The notes below the pieces were generated by a model, which saw nothing but the letters and a program-made list of their open reading frames with translations, had not been told where the DNA came from and did no database searches. This document shows positions 8,543 through 21,912 of a stretch of DNA of 47,539 nt, piece by piece. Both the position numbers and the translations under genes were made by a program. Origin of the DNA: Burkholderiales bacterium (lineage in GTDB: Bacteria > Pseudomonadota > Gammaproteobacteria > Burkholderiales > Burkholderiaceae_E); assembly GCA_026399835.1 (NCBI GenBank), contig JAPLQE010000086.1, forward strand, positions 1-47,539, written 5' to 3'. Each line of letters begins with the position of its first letter. The first letter of the stretch is position 1.

Positions 8543-9372
8543 CGCGCGAGCTCCGCCTCGGTGAAGCCGGCCCGCAGCCGCGCCTCGCGGTTGAACGGCG
8601 GGCGCGGCGCCGCCGCGCCGTGCGCCTGTGCCAGGCCGTCCCAGCCTGCCACCGGGTCGATGCCCGCGACCGCGCACAGGTGCAGGTACCAGCGGTTGCC
8701 GATCTCGACGTGACCGACCTCGTCGTCGAGGATGCGCTGCAGGATCGCGACCGCGTCCGTATCGCCCGCCTGCGCGAGCTTCCTCTGGATCAGCGGCGTG
8801 ACGTCGAGACCGCGCGCCTCCATCAGCCGCGGCACCAGCGCCATCCGGGCCAGCGGATCGTGCCGCGTGCGCATCGCCATCTCCCACAGGCCGTCGTGCG
8901 CATCGAAGTCGCCATAGGCATGGCCGCGGCGCTCGAGCTCGTCGGCGAGCAGCCCGAAATGCAGGGCCTCCTCCGCCGCGACCCGCGCCCAGTCGAGGTA
9001 CCAGGCCTCGGGCTGGCCGGCGAAGCGCCAGACCGCATCGAGCGCGAGGTCGACCGCGTTGAACTCGATGTGCGCGATGGCATGCAGCAGCGCCGCCCGG
9101 CCGTCGTCGCTGCCGGCGCCGCGCTGCGGGACGTCGCGGGGATGCACCAGGCGCGGGCGCAGCGGGCGGCCCGGGCGCGGCGCGTCGTCGAAGCCGGCCC
9201 GCGGATCCGGCGCGAGCGCGGGGCCTGTACCGAGCGCCGCAGCCGCCGCGGCCTTGGCGCGCGGATCGGCCAGCGACCAGGCCGCCCGCGCGGCGGCACG
9301 CAGCTCCCCGCATCGAACCGGGGGCTCGGGCGGAGGGGCTGGCGGGCAGGCGGAGGAAAGCTCGTCGGGCAC
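8533..9372 (-). CDS. DUF455 ferritin-like protein
   Basis: The 279-residue product belongs to the DUF455 family, a ferritin-like four-helix fold. Candidate metal ligands are visible in IAHIEFNAVDLALD, RVAAEEALHFGLLADEL and LQRILDDEVGHVEIGNRW, giving repeated E and ExxH elements. Some relatives have been connected to tRNA hydroxylase (MiaE)-like chemistry, but the substrate here is not evident. The start is uncertain: GTG 9372 gives a usual length, and an open frame continues to 9441 without a clear family match. It is the first gene of the minus-strand unit running through phoD and the two-component system, and it is divergent from the gamma-carbonic-anhydrase gene. Confidence 0.8.
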   Translation of the reverse strand: MPDELSSACPPAPPPEPPVRCGELRAAARAAWSLADPRAKAAAAAALGTGPALAPDPRAGFDDAPRPGRPLRPRLVHPRDVPQRGAGSDDGRAALLHAIAHIEFNAVDLALDAVWRFAGQPEAWYLDWARVAAEEALHFGLLADELERRGHAYGDFDAHDGLWEMAMRTRHDPLARMALVPRLMEARGLDVTPLIQRKLAQAGDTDAVAILQRILDDEVGHVEIGNRWYLHLCAVAGIDPVAGWDGLAQAHGAAAPRPPFNREARLRAGFTEAELARWG

Positions 9373-9379
9373 GGCGCGG

Positions 9380-9385
9380 TACACT
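9380..9385 (+). promoter_or_regulatory. Possible -10 element for the gamma-carbonic-anhydrase/hslO operon
   Basis: TACACT sits about 90 bases before the start at 9477 in a divergent intergenic region, preceded by GCGCGG. The same TACACT form lies directly before glpK. No good -35 hexamer is visible, so this is a tentative call from the -10 alone. Confidence 0.3.
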
Positions 9386-9476
9386 CGCAAGGACCCGCCC
9401 GGGGTACGGGCCCGCCGGCCGCTGCGGCCGATCCGGCGCATGCCGAGGGCGATCTCGACAGTCTACAGGGACATCC

Positions 9477-10004
9477 ATGGCCATCTATTCGCTCGGCGAG
9501 CGCCGACCCATCCTCGCGCCGAGCGCCTGGGTCGCCCCCGGCGCCCACGTGATGGGGCGCATCGAGCTCGCCGACGGCGCGAGCATCTGGTTCGGCGCGG
9601 TCCTGCGCGGCGACAACGAGCCGATCGTCATCGGCGCCGGCAGCAACGTGCAGGAGAACGCGGTGCTGCACACCGACATGGGCTTCCCGCTCGTGGTCGG
9701 CGAGGGCGTGACCATCGGCCACCAGGCGATGCTGCACGGCTGCACCGTCGGCGACGGCAGCCTGATCGGCATCCAGGCGGTGGTGATGAACGGCGCGAAG
9801 ATCGGCCGCGAATGCCTGATCGGCGCGGGCGCACTGGTCGCCGAGGGCAAGGTGATCCCCGATCGCAGCGTCGTGCTCGGCAGTCCGGGCAAGGTCGTGC
9901 GCGAGCTCACCGACGCCGACGTCGAGCGCCTGCGCGCCGGCGCCCGCAGCTATGTCGCGCGCGCCGCGCTGTTCCGCGAGCAGCTCCAGCGGACCGACGG
10001 ATGA
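9477..10004 (+). CDS. Gamma-carbonic anhydrase family protein (YrdA/PaaY-like)
   Basis: This 175-residue left-handed beta-helix protein is built from hexapeptide repeats, seen as successive I-G-A-G, I-G-H-Q and I-G-I-Q turns. The three zinc-ligand histidines of gamma-carbonic anhydrases are present: His65 in LHTDMG, and His82 and His87 in GHQAMLHG. Many bacterial relatives show weak or unknown hydratase activity. The gene overlaps hslO by four bases (ATGA at 10001-10004), so the two are one operon. Confidence 0.88.
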   Translation: MAIYSLGERRPILAPSAWVAPGAHVMGRIELADGASIWFGAVLRGDNEPIVIGAGSNVQENAVLHTDMGFPLVVGEGVTIGHQAMLHGCTVGDGSLIGIQAVVMNGAKIGRECLIGAGALVAEGKVIPDRSVVLGSPGKVVRELTDADVERLRAGARSYVARAALFREQLQRTDG

Positions 10005-11032
10005 GCGAGGCGACCGTCCCGGCCGCCGACGGCGCCGACACGCTGCGCCGCTTCATGCTGAGCGGCGCGCCCGTGCGCGGCGAGGTGGTGTCGCTCGACG
10101 CCTCCTGGCGCGAGGTCGCCGGGCGTCACGTGTTCCCGCGCTCGGTGCGCGACCGGCTCGGCGAGCTCTGCGCCGCCGCGCTGCTGCTGTCGGCCTCGCT
10201 GAAGTTCGACGGCGCGATGATCCTGCAGATCCACGGCGACGGCCCGGTGTCGCTGCTGGTGGTCGAGTGCGACGCCGGCGGGAGCTTCCGCGCCACCGCC
10301 AAGCTGCGCGAAGGCGCGCACTGCCCCGAGGACGCCGACCTGGCGACGCTGGTCAACGCCAACGGCCGCGGCCGCTTCGTCGTGACCCTGGATCCGCGCA
10401 CCGACTCGCCCAACCGCCAGCCCTACCAGGGCATCGTGCCCTTCGAGGGCCGCACGGTCGCCGAGGTGCTCGAGCGCTACATGGCCCGCTCCGAGCAGGT
10501 GCCGACCCGCCTGTGGCTCGCGGCCGACGATGCGCGCGCCACCGGACTGCTGCTGCAGCGGCTGCCCGAGGACGGCGGCCATGCGGCGCGGCCCGAAGGC
10601 AGCTCCTGGACACCCGGCCCGGCCGACGAAGGCACGGGACCCGCGGCCGCGGCAGCGGGCCTCGCGCCGGAAGGCGAAACCGAGGCCGACGGCGACGGCT
10701 GGAACCGCATGCAGCACCTCGCCGACACCGTCACCCGCGACGAGCTGCTCTCGCTGCCCTCGGATTCGGTGCTGCGTCGGCTCTTCTGGCAGGAGCCGCT
10801 CACCGCATTCGATGCGCGCAGCCCGCGCTTCGAGTGCTCGTGCTCGCGGGCCAAGGTGGCCTCGATGCTGAGGATGCTGGGGCGCGAGGAGATCGAGTCG
10901 ATCGTCGCCGAGCAGGGCTCGGTGGGCGTGCGCTGCGAGTTCTGCAACACGCCCTACGACTTCGATGCCATCGAGGGCATCGAGCTGTTCCTCAGCGAAC
11001 CGATCGCCCCGGGTTCGACGGCGCGGCACTGA
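10001..11032 (+). CDS. hslO: Redox-regulated chaperone Hsp33
   Basis: Hsp33 is a cytoplasmic holdase switched on by oxidative unfolding. The 343-residue product has the N-terminal chaperone domain ([20 protein letters not shown], then [12 protein letters not shown]) and the C-terminal zinc redox switch with Cys279, Cys281, Cys312 and Cys315 in the C-x-C and C-x2-C arrangement. Between them, about residues 190-232 form a Gly/Ala/Pro/Glu-rich stretch that is longer than in the E. coli protein. It starts at ATG 10001, coupled to the preceding gene. Its last 41 bases overlap the end of ftsB on the other strand. Confidence 0.95.
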   Translation: MSEATVPAADGADTLRRFMLSGAPVRGEVVSLDASWREVAGRHVFPRSVRDRLGELCAAALLLSASLKFDGAMILQIHGDGPVSLLVVECDAGGSFRATAKLREGAHCPEDADLATLVNANGRGRFVVTLDPRTDSPNRQPYQGIVPFEGRTVAEVLERYMARSEQVPTRLWLAADDARATGLLLQRLPEDGGHAARPEGSSWTPGPADEGTGPAAAAAGLAPEGETEADGDGWNRMQHLADTVTRDELLSLPSDSVLRRLFWQEPLTAFDARSPRFECSCSRAKVASMLRMLGREEIESIVAEQGSVGVRCEFCNTPYDFDAIEGIELFLSEPIAPGSTARH

Positions 11033-11348
11033 GCGTCGTCGTCGACGACGTCGACGGAGCCCCGGGCACCGAGGCGCCGGGCTCCGCGATCTGCACGAAG
11101 ATCTCGTCGGGCTTCATCATCCCGAGCTCGTAGCGCGCACGTTCCTCGATCGCGACCGTGCCCTGCTTGAGGTCACGGACCTCGCCCTCGAGCGCGCGGT
11201 TGCGCTCGAGCAGCCGCGCGTTCGTGGTGTTCTGCGCCAGCAGCTGGCGATCGAGCTCCCACACGCGCAGCCACCCGCCCTTCCCGACCCACAGCGGGTA
11301 CTGGATCAGGGCGAGCAGCGCCACGAGCGCGAGGGTGAACAGACGCAT
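10992..11348 (-). CDS. ftsB: Cell division protein FtsB
   Basis: The 118-residue product is a bitopic inner-membrane divisome protein that pairs with FtsL and FtsQ. There is one membrane helix near residues 3-20, then a coiled coil (about 30-70) with regular Leu spacing ([29 protein letters not shown]), then the conserved [18 protein letters not shown] Ser/Thr/Pro-rich tail of about 25 residues follows. It lies nine bases after eno, the usual betaproteobacterial and gammaproteobacterial order. Its 3' end overlaps the convergent hslO by 41 bases. Confidence 0.93.
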   Translation of the reverse strand: MRLFTLALVALLALIQYPLWVGKGGWLRVWELDRQLLAQNTTNARLLERNRALEGEVRDLKQGTVAIEERARYELGMMKPDEIFVQIAEPGASVPGAPSTSSTTTLSAAPSNPGRSVR

Positions 11349-11357
11349 GTGGGAATG

Positions 11358-12940
<1,583 letters not shown>

Positions 12941-12966
12941 TCGGGCACCTCCGGGACGGGCCGGCC

Positions 12967-13824
12967 TCAGCCGGCGATGGCGTGTTCGGGGAAGCCGCTG
13001 CGCTTGACCAGCCGGTCGAGCTCGACGAGCGTGGCCAGCAGCTCCGCCATCCGGGGCAGCGGCCAGGCATTCGGCCCGTCGGACAGCGCCTTGGACGGAT
13101 CCGGATGCGTCTCCATGAAGAGCCCCGAGATGCCGGCCGCCACCGCGGCGCGCGCCAGCACCGGCACGAACTCGCGCTGGCCGCCCGAGCTCGTGCCCTG
13201 CCCGCCCGGCAGCTGCACCGAGTGGGTGGCGTCGAACACCACCGGGCAGCCGGTCTCGCGCATGATCGCGAGGCCGCGCATGTCGGACACGAGGTTGTTG
13301 TAGCCGAACGAGACGCCGCGCTCGCAGACCATGATCGAGTCGCCGTCATGGCCAGCGGCCACCGCGGCCTCGCGCGCCTTGATCGCGACCTGCTTCATGT
13401 CGTGGGGCGCGAGGAACTGACCCTTCTTGATGTTGCACGGCTTGCCCGACGCGGCGACCGCGCGGATGAAGTCGGTCTGCCGGCACAGGAAGGCCGGCGT
13501 CTGCAGCACGTCGACGACCGCCGCCACCGGGCCGACCTGCTCGATGTCGTGCACGTCGGTCAGCACCGGCACGCCGAGCTGCGCACGCACCTCGTCGAGG
13601 ATCCGCAGCCCGCCATCGAGGCCGGGCCCGCGGAACGAGCTGCCCGAGCTGCGGTTGGCCTTGTCGAACGACGACTTGTAGATGAACGGCACGCCGAGCG
13701 AGGCGGCGATCGCCTTGAGCTGCCCGGCGGTGTCGATCGCCAGCTCGCGCGACTCGATCGCGCAGGGGCCGGCGATCAGGAACAGCGGTCGGTCGAGCCC
13801 GACTTCGAAGCCGCAGAGTTTCAT
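12967..13824 (-). CDS. kdsA: 2-dehydro-3-deoxyphosphooctonate aldolase (KDO-8-phosphate synthase)
   Basis: KdsA (285 residues) condenses phosphoenolpyruvate with arabinose 5-phosphate for the Kdo of lipopolysaccharide, which marks a Gram-negative cell. Motifs include [51 protein letters not shown] and [13 protein letters not shown]. Cys21 in AGPCAIES is at the position occupied by a metal-binding Cys in metal-dependent (class II) enzymes and by Asn in the E. coli type. The start ATG 13824 is eight bases from the pyrG stop and has a GAGGA element. Confidence 0.97.
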   Translation of the reverse strand: MKLCGFEVGLDRPLFLIAGPCAIESRELAIDTAGQLKAIAASLGVPFIYKSSFDKANRSSGSSFRGPGLDGGLRILDEVRAQLGVPVLTDVHDIEQVGPVAAVVDVLQTPAFLCRQTDFIRAVAASGKPCNIKKGQFLAPHDMKQVAIKAREAAVAAGHDGDSIMVCERGVSFGYNNLVSDMRGLAIMRETGCPVVFDATHSVQLPGGQGTSSGGQREFVPVLARAAVAAGISGLFMETHPDPSKALSDGPNAWPLPRMAELLATLVELDRLVKRSGFPEHAIAG

Positions 13825-13832
13825 CGGGGTCC

Positions 13833-16934
<3,102 letters not shown>

Positions 16935-16943
16935 ACCCGGCGC

Positions 16944-17726
16944 TCAGGACAGGCCGAAGCCGTCGTCGGCCGAGATGACCGCGCCGTTGACGAAGCCCGA
17001 GTGGTCCGAGGCCAGCAGCAGCAGCAGGCCGTCGAGGTCCTCGGGACGGCCGAGCCGCTTGCGCGGCAGCATCGAGACCAGCTTGCGCCCGGGCTCGGTC
17101 TCCCAGTGGTGGTCGTTGAGCTCGGTGCGGATGTAGCCGGGGCACAGCGCGTTCACGTTGATGCCGTAGCGCGCCCACTCGAGGGCCATCGCACGGGTCA
17201 TCTGCACCACCGCGGCCTTGCTCATCGCGTAGATGCCGATCTGCGCCAGCGGCTTGAGCGCCGCCATCGACGCGATGTTGACGATCCGGGCGGCGCGCCC
17301 GGGCTCGTCCTTGGCGCGGGCGATCATGCGGCGGGCGACCGACTGCGCGACGAAGAACGCCCCTCGGGTGTTCGTGTCGAAGACGAAGTCGAAGTCCTCG
17401 GGGGTCACCTCCAGCAGCCGCTGGGTGGTGCTGACGCCCGAGTTGTTGACCAGCACGTCGATCGCGCCGGCGTGGCGCTCGGCCTCGGCCACGCCCTCCT
17501 CGATCGAGGCCGCATCCGTCACGTCCATCCTCACGACGTGGGCATCGCCGCCCTCGGCCTCGATCTCGGCGCGCAGCTCCTTGAGCCGCTCCACGCGCCG
17601 CGAGGCGAGCACGACCGTGGCCCCGTGCGCGGCCAGCACCCGCGCGAAGCGCGCACCCAGCCCGCTCGAGGCGCCGGTCACCAGCGCGGTCTTGTCGGAC
17701 AGGTCGAAGCTCAGGGTATCGGGCAT
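16944..17726 (-). CDS. SDR-family oxidoreductase (short-chain dehydrogenase)
   Basis: The 260-residue product is an NAD(P)-dependent Rossmann enzyme. It has the cofactor motif TGASSGLG, ASRR after the second strand (an Arg pair that often favours NADPH), DVTD, NNSG, the catalytic Ser in NIASMAA, Tyr and Lys in YAMSKAA, and the PGYIRTE segment. Its ending (SGFVNGAVISADDGFGLS) is typical of classical SDRs. The substrate is unknown. The start ATG 17726 follows a CTGGAG element. It is convergent with the DUF3422 gene and divergent from the ETF-QO gene. Confidence 0.9.
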   Translation of the reverse strand: MPDTLSFDLSDKTALVTGASSGLGARFARVLAAHGATVVLASRRVERLKELRAEIEAEGGDAHVVRMDVTDAASIEEGVAEAERHAGAIDVLVNNSGVSTTQRLLEVTPEDFDFVFDTNTRGAFFVAQSVARRMIARAKDEPGRAARIVNIASMAALKPLAQIGIYAMSKAAVVQMTRAMALEWARYGINVNALCPGYIRTELNDHHWETEPGRKLVSMLPRKRLGRPEDLDGLLLLLASDHSGFVNGAVISADDGFGLS

Positions 17727-17895
17727 GCGGACGCTCCAGGAGGGTCGCGATGATCGCACGGCCGGTGACCGGTGGACGGCCGCGCCGGCCGCGGCCCGGC
17801 GACCGGGGGCCGCCCCCGGCCTCCCCGGCGCACCGCCCCGGTTTGCGCGCCCGTGGCGCCTCGGCGAAAATCCCCGGCTGCAGACAGGACGGGAC

Positions 17896-19545
17896 ATGGA
17901 CATTCAACGCGATTCGATGGAGTTCGACGTGCTCGTCGTCGGGGGCGGGCCCGCGGGCCTGGCCGCGGCGATCCGCCTCAAGCAGCTGGCCGCCGAGGGC
18001 GGGCGCGAGCTGGCGGTGTGCGTGATCGAGAAGGGATCCGAGATCGGGGCGCACACGCTGTCGGGCGCCGTGATCGACCCGCGCGCGCTGACCGAGCTCA
18101 TCCCCGACTGGAAGGCGCAGGGCGCCCCGCTCGAGACCGAGGTCACGCACGACGAGGTGATGTTCCTCACCGCGACGAAGGCCATCCACACGCCGCAGTG
18201 GGCGATCCCGGCGGGCCTGAAGAACCATGGCAACTACATCGCGAGCCTGGGCAACGTCGTCAAGTGGCTCGGCCAGCAGGCCGAGGCGCTGGGCGTCGAG
18301 ATCTATCCCGGGTTCGCCGCGGCCGAGATCCTGTACACCGAGTCCGGCGCCGTGCGCGGCGTGGCCACCGGCAACATGGGCGTGGGCCGCGACGGCGAGC
18401 CCACCGATGCGTTCCAGCCGGGGATGGAGCTGCTCGCGAAGTACACGCTCTTCGCCGAGGGCTCGCGCGGCCACCTGGGCCGCCAGCTGATCGCCCGCTA
18501 CGCGCTCGACCGCGACAGCGACCCGCAGAGCTACGGCATCGGCATCAAGGAGCTGTGGGAGATCGAGCCGTCGAAGCACCGCTTGGGCCTCGTCGTGCAC
18601 ACCGCCGGCTGGCCGCTCGACAACGACACCTACGGCGGCTCCTTCCTCTACCACTTTGGCGAGAACAAGGTCTCGGTCGGCTTCGTCGTGGGGCTCGCCT
18701 ACCAGAACCCCTGGCTGTCGCCGTTCGAGGAGTTCCAACGGTACAAGACGCATCCGGCGATCCGCTCGACCTTCGAGGGCGGCAAGCGGCTGTCCTACGG
18801 CGCGCGCGCGATCACCGCCGGCGGCATCATGTCGCTGCCCAAGACCGTGTTCCCGGGCGGCGCGCTGATCGGCTGCGACGCCGGCTTCCTGAACGCCTCG
18901 CGCATCAAGGGCAGCCACGCCGCGATCAAGACCGGCATGCTCGCCGCCGAGGCGGCCTTCGAGGCGCTCGGCGCCGGCCGCAGCGCCGACGAGCTCGTCG
19001 CCTACCCGCAGGCCTTCCGCGCATCGTGGCTCTACGACGAGCTCTGGCAGGCGCGCAACTTCAAGCAGTGGATGTCCAAGGGGCTGGTGGTCGGCACGCT
19101 CGGCGTCGGCATCGAGCAGGTGGTGCTCGGGGGCAAGGTGCCCTGGACGCTGCATCACAAGCATGCCGACCACGAGTGCCTGCGGCCCGCTTCGGCGTTC
19201 ACCCCGATCGTCTATCCGAAGCCCGACGGCAAGATCACCTTCGACAAGCTGTCCTCGGTGTTCATCTCGAACACGAACCACGAGGAGAACCAGCCGGCCC
19301 ACCTCACGCTCAAGGACCCGAGCGTGCCGGTGAAGGTCAACCTCGCGATCTTCGGCGGGCCCGAGCAGCGCTACTGCCCCGCCGGCGTCTACGAGTACGT
19401 CAAGACCGACGACGGCTCGGACCGCCTGCAGATCAACGCGCAGAACTGCGTGCACTGCAAGACCTGCGACATCAAGGACCCGACCCAGAACATCGTCTGG
19501 GTCGTGCCCGAGGGCGGCGGCGGACCGAACTACCCGGGGATGTGA
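17896..19545 (+). CDS. Electron transfer flavoprotein-ubiquinone oxidoreductase
   Basis: ETF-QO (549 residues) passes electrons from electron transfer flavoprotein, loaded by acyl-CoA and amino-acid dehydrogenases, into the ubiquinone pool at the inner membrane. The FAD-binding motif VVGGGPAGLAAAIRLKQL is at residues about 14-31. The middle region GGIMSLPKTVFPGGALIGCDAGFLN is a family hallmark. The C-terminal [4Fe-4S] cluster ligands are Cys494 and Cys518, Cys521 and Cys524 in CVHCKTC. The start ATG 17896 gives full length. It works with fatty-acid and CoA-thioester genes elsewhere in this window (crotonases, CoA-transferases). Confidence 0.96.
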   Translation: MDIQRDSMEFDVLVVGGGPAGLAAAIRLKQLAAEGGRELAVCVIEKGSEIGAHTLSGAVIDPRALTELIPDWKAQGAPLETEVTHDEVMFLTATKAIHTPQWAIPAGLKNHGNYIASLGNVVKWLGQQAEALGVEIYPGFAAAEILYTESGAVRGVATGNMGVGRDGEPTDAFQPGMELLAKYTLFAEGSRGHLGRQLIARYALDRDSDPQSYGIGIKELWEIEPSKHRLGLVVHTAGWPLDNDTYGGSFLYHFGENKVSVGFVVGLAYQNPWLSPFEEFQRYKTHPAIRSTFEGGKRLSYGARAITAGGIMSLPKTVFPGGALIGCDAGFLNASRIKGSHAAIKTGMLAAEAAFEALGAGRSADELVAYPQAFRASWLYDELWQARNFKQWMSKGLVVGTLGVGIEQVVLGGKVPWTLHHKHADHECLRPASAFTPIVYPKPDGKITFDKLSSVFISNTNHEENQPAHLTLKDPSVPVKVNLAIFGGPEQRYCPAGVYEYVKTDDGSDRLQINAQNCVHCKTCDIKDPTQNIVWVVPEGGGGPNYPGM

Positions 19546-20213
19546 GCGTGGCCGCGCCACGCCGGGCCCTGATCGCCGGGGCCACCGGGCTGGTCGGCGC
19601 ACGCCTGCTGGCGCGCCTGCTCGAGGCGCCCGCCTATGCCGAGGTGCATGCGCTGGTGCGCCGGCCGCTGCCCGCGGGCGCCTCGGGCGCGGCGCGTGTC
19701 GTCGAGCACCTCGTCGACTTCACCGCGCTCGGGCGCAACACCGGCATTCCCGCGTGCGACGACCTGTACGTGTGCCTGGGCACCACCCTGAAGGCCGCGG
19801 GCTCGCAGGAGGCGTTCCGCAGGGTGGACTTCGATGCGGTGGTGGGCGTGGCACGGCTGGCGCGCCGGCACGGCGCGACCCGCTGCGTGGTGGTGTCGGC
19901 GCTGGGCGCGGACCCCGCGTCGCGGGTCTTCTACAACCGCGTCAAGGGCGAGGCCGAGGCGGAGCTCGCACGGCTGGACTACGCATCGCTCACCGTGCTG
20001 CGCCCGTCGCTGCTCGACGGCGATCGCGTCGAGTCGCGCCCCGGCGAGCGCGCCACGCTCGCGCTGACGCGGCCGCTCGCGCGCTGGATCCCGGCACGCT
20101 GGCGACCGGTGAGCGCCGACGCGGTGGCCCGCTGCATGCTCGACGCGGGCCTGCGCGGCGAGCCCGGGCTGCGCGTCATCGAGTCCGACCGCATCCAGGC
20201 CTTCGCCGGTTGA
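19542..20213 (+). CDS. NAD(P)-binding Rossmann protein (TIP30/HTATIP2-like)
   Basis: The product, about 221-223 residues, is an atypical short-chain dehydrogenase-like protein. It begins with the nucleotide motif ALIAGATGLVGARLL and continues with VCLGTTLKAAGSQEAFRRVDFDAV, CVVVSALGAD (Ser position) and FYNRVKGEAEAEL (Tyr-x3-Lys), then LRPSLLDGDR. This order matches the oxidoreductase HTATIP2/TIP30 family. The start is GTG 19542, overlapping the ETF-QO stop by four bases (GTGA), or GTG 19548. Translational coupling links it to ETF-QO, but its substrate is not known. Confidence 0.82.
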   Translation: MSVAAPRRALIAGATGLVGARLLARLLEAPAYAEVHALVRRPLPAGASGAARVVEHLVDFTALGRNTGIPACDDLYVCLGTTLKAAGSQEAFRRVDFDAVVGVARLARRHGATRCVVVSALGADPASRVFYNRVKGEAEAELARLDYASLTVLRPSLLDGDRVESRPGERATLALTRPLARWIPARWRPVSADAVARCMLDAGLRGEPGLRVIESDRIQAFAG

Positions 20214-20319
20214 TGCGCTGCGGCAATCGGCGGTAGCATCCGCCCCCGGGGCCCGCCGCCGGTGCCCCGCCCTCCTGCCGGCCGACTGCCGGCCGACCGT
20301 CCGAAAGGAACCCCCTCAG

Positions 20320-21021
20320 ATGAGCAAGCTGTATCCGAGCGCGGCCGCGGCCCTCGCCGACATCGTCCGCGACGGCCAGACGATCGCCGTCGGCGGCTTC
20401 GGCCTGTGCGGCATCCCCGAGGTGCTGATCGCCGCGCTGCGCGACTCGGGCGTCAAGGGCCTGACCTGCATCTCGAACAACGCCGGCGTCGACGGCTTCG
20501 GCCTGGGCCAGCTGCTCGCGACCCGCCAGGTCCGCAAGATGATCGCCAGCTACGTCGGCGAGAACAAGGAGTTCGAGCGGCAGTACCTGGCCGGCGAGCT
20601 CGAGCTCGAGTTCACGCCCCAGGGCACGCTCGCCGAGAAGCTGCGCGCCGGCGGCGCGGGTATCCCGGCCTTCTTCACCAAGACCGGCGTCGGCACCATC
20701 GTGGCCGAGGGCAAGGAGATCCGCGAGTTCGACGGCGAGACCTACGTGATGGAGCGCTCGCTGGTGCCCGACGTGTCGCTGGTCAAGGCCTGGATGGCCG
20801 ACCGCGCCGGCAACCTGGTGTTCCGCCGCACCGCGCGCAACTTCAACCCGAACGTCGCGATGGCCGGGAAGATCACCGTGGTCGAGGTCGAGACGGTGGT
20901 CGCCACCGGCGAGATCGACCCGGACGCGGTCCACCTGCCGGGCATCTTCGTGCACCGCATCGTGCACAACCCCACCCCCGAGAAACGGATCGAGCAGCGC
21001 ACCGTGCGCGCGGCTCGCTGA
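20320..21021 (+). CDS. scoA: 3-oxoacid CoA-transferase subunit A
   Basis: This is the alpha subunit (233 residues) of a two-subunit CoA-transferase of the succinyl-CoA:3-ketoacid type, which activates acetoacetate or a similar 3-oxoacid with CoA from succinyl-CoA. Features are the glycine loop GGFGLCGIPE, SNNAGVDGFGLG, FTPQGTLAEKLRAGGAGIPAFFT and the final VHRIVHNPTPEKRIE. The ATG at 20320 has AAAGGAA upstream. It is 15 bases from its partner subunit. A TAGCAT hexamer at 20234-20239 could be the -10 of this operon. Confidence 0.93.
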   Translation: MSKLYPSAAAALADIVRDGQTIAVGGFGLCGIPEVLIAALRDSGVKGLTCISNNAGVDGFGLGQLLATRQVRKMIASYVGENKEFERQYLAGELELEFTPQGTLAEKLRAGGAGIPAFFTKTGVGTIVAEGKEIREFDGETYVMERSLVPDVSLVKAWMADRAGNLVFRRTARNFNPNVAMAGKITVVEVETVVATGEIDPDAVHLPGIFVHRIVHNPTPEKRIEQRTVRAAR

Positions 21022-21036
21022 CGAGGAGCATCGACG

Positions 21037-21705
21037 ATGGCCTGGACCCGCGACGAGATGGCCGCGCGCGCTGCGCGCGAGCTGCGAGACGGCTTCTACG
21101 TGAACCTCGGCATCGGGCTGCCCACGCTCGTGGCCAACCACGTGGCGCCCGACATGGAGGTGTGGCTGCAGTCCGAGAACGGCCTGCTCGGCATCGGGCC
21201 GTTCCCGACCGAGGACGAGGTCGACCCGGACCTGATCAACGCCGGCAAGCAGACGGTCACCACCCTGCCCGGCTCGTCGATCTTCTCGTCGGCCGACTCG
21301 TTCGGCATGATCCGCGGCGGCAAGATCAACCTCGCGATCCTCGGCGCCATGCAGGTCTCCGAGCACGGCGACCTGGCGAACTGGATGATCCCCGGCAAGA
21401 TGGTCAAGGGGATGGGCGGGGCGATGGACCTGGTCGCCGGCGTGGGCCGCGTGATCGTGCTGATGGAGCACGTCGCCCGCCGCAAGGACGGCGGCGAGGA
21501 CCTGAAGATCCTGCCGGCCTGCAACCTGCCGCTGACCGGCCTGGGCGTGGTCGACCTGATCATCACCGACCTCGGCGTGATCGAAGTGACGCCGGCAGGC
21601 CTGGTGCTGCGCGAGGTCGCGCACGGCGTGAGTGTCGACGAGATCGTCTCGAAGACAGGCTGCCCGCTGGACACCTCGGCGCTCGCGTCGGCGGCAGCCC
21701 GCTAG
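21037..21705 (+). CDS. scoB: 3-oxoacid CoA-transferase subunit B
   Basis: The beta subunit (222 residues) carries the catalytic Glu in [10 protein letters not shown], which forms the glutamyl-CoA thioester. [12 protein letters not shown] near the start, [20 protein letters not shown] in the middle and [19 protein letters not shown] near the end are family features. The ATG at 21037 has GAGGAG eight bases before it. A strong hairpin follows the stop. Confidence 0.94.
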   Translation: MAWTRDEMAARAARELRDGFYVNLGIGLPTLVANHVAPDMEVWLQSENGLLGIGPFPTEDEVDPDLINAGKQTVTTLPGSSIFSSADSFGMIRGGKINLAILGAMQVSEHGDLANWMIPGKMVKGMGGAMDLVAGVGRVIVLMEHVARRKDGGEDLKILPACNLPLTGLGVVDLIITDLGVIEVTPAGLVLREVAHGVSVDEIVSKTGCPLDTSALASAAAR

Positions 21706-21723
21706 CTCGGGCCGCGAGAATGC

Positions 21724-21764
21724 ACGGCCACGCCGGAGCGATCCGGTGCGGCCGTCTTCATTTT
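21724..21764 (+). terminator. Intrinsic-type terminator after scoB
   Basis: A GC-rich stem-loop follows the scoB stop by about 20 bases: CGGCCACGCCGGA, loop GCGA, TCCGGTGCGGCCG, with 11 of 13 positions pairing in Watson-Crick fashion. The tract TCTTCATTTT follows. The layout is that of a rho-independent terminator, although the T-tract is interrupted. Confidence 0.7.
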
Positions 21765-21883
21765 GAGTCAGGTGGAGCGGTTCCGGCGCATCGGATCGGC
21801 ATCGCCTGCCCGGGGCCGGTCTGACGCTGCCGAAGTCCGGCACGGGATACCGTGCGGACTCGGGACGCAGCTCGTCCGGGTCA

Positions 21884-21901
21884 GGCCGCGCGAACGCGGC
21901 C
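21884..21901 (-). terminator. UUCG-tetraloop hairpin downstream of the RRM gene
   Basis: On the minus strand GGCCGCG-TTCG-CGCGGCC forms a perfect seven-pair stem with a TTCG tetraloop, 11 bases after the stop of the RRM gene. No T-run follows, so it may act as an RNA 3'-end stabiliser or a rho-assisted stop rather than a classical terminator. A second small hairpin (CACGG-GATA-CCGTG, 21841-21854) lies further on. Confidence 0.5.
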
Positions 21902-21912
21902 CGCCCGTCGGA

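Noticed and set aside
11037-11085. Palindrome CGTCGTCGACGACG and a following GC stem as a bidirectional terminator of hslO and ftsB
   Set aside because: Both lie inside the ftsB coding region (repeated Ser/Thr/Asp codons) and lack a T-run. The symmetry is probably due to codon repetition.
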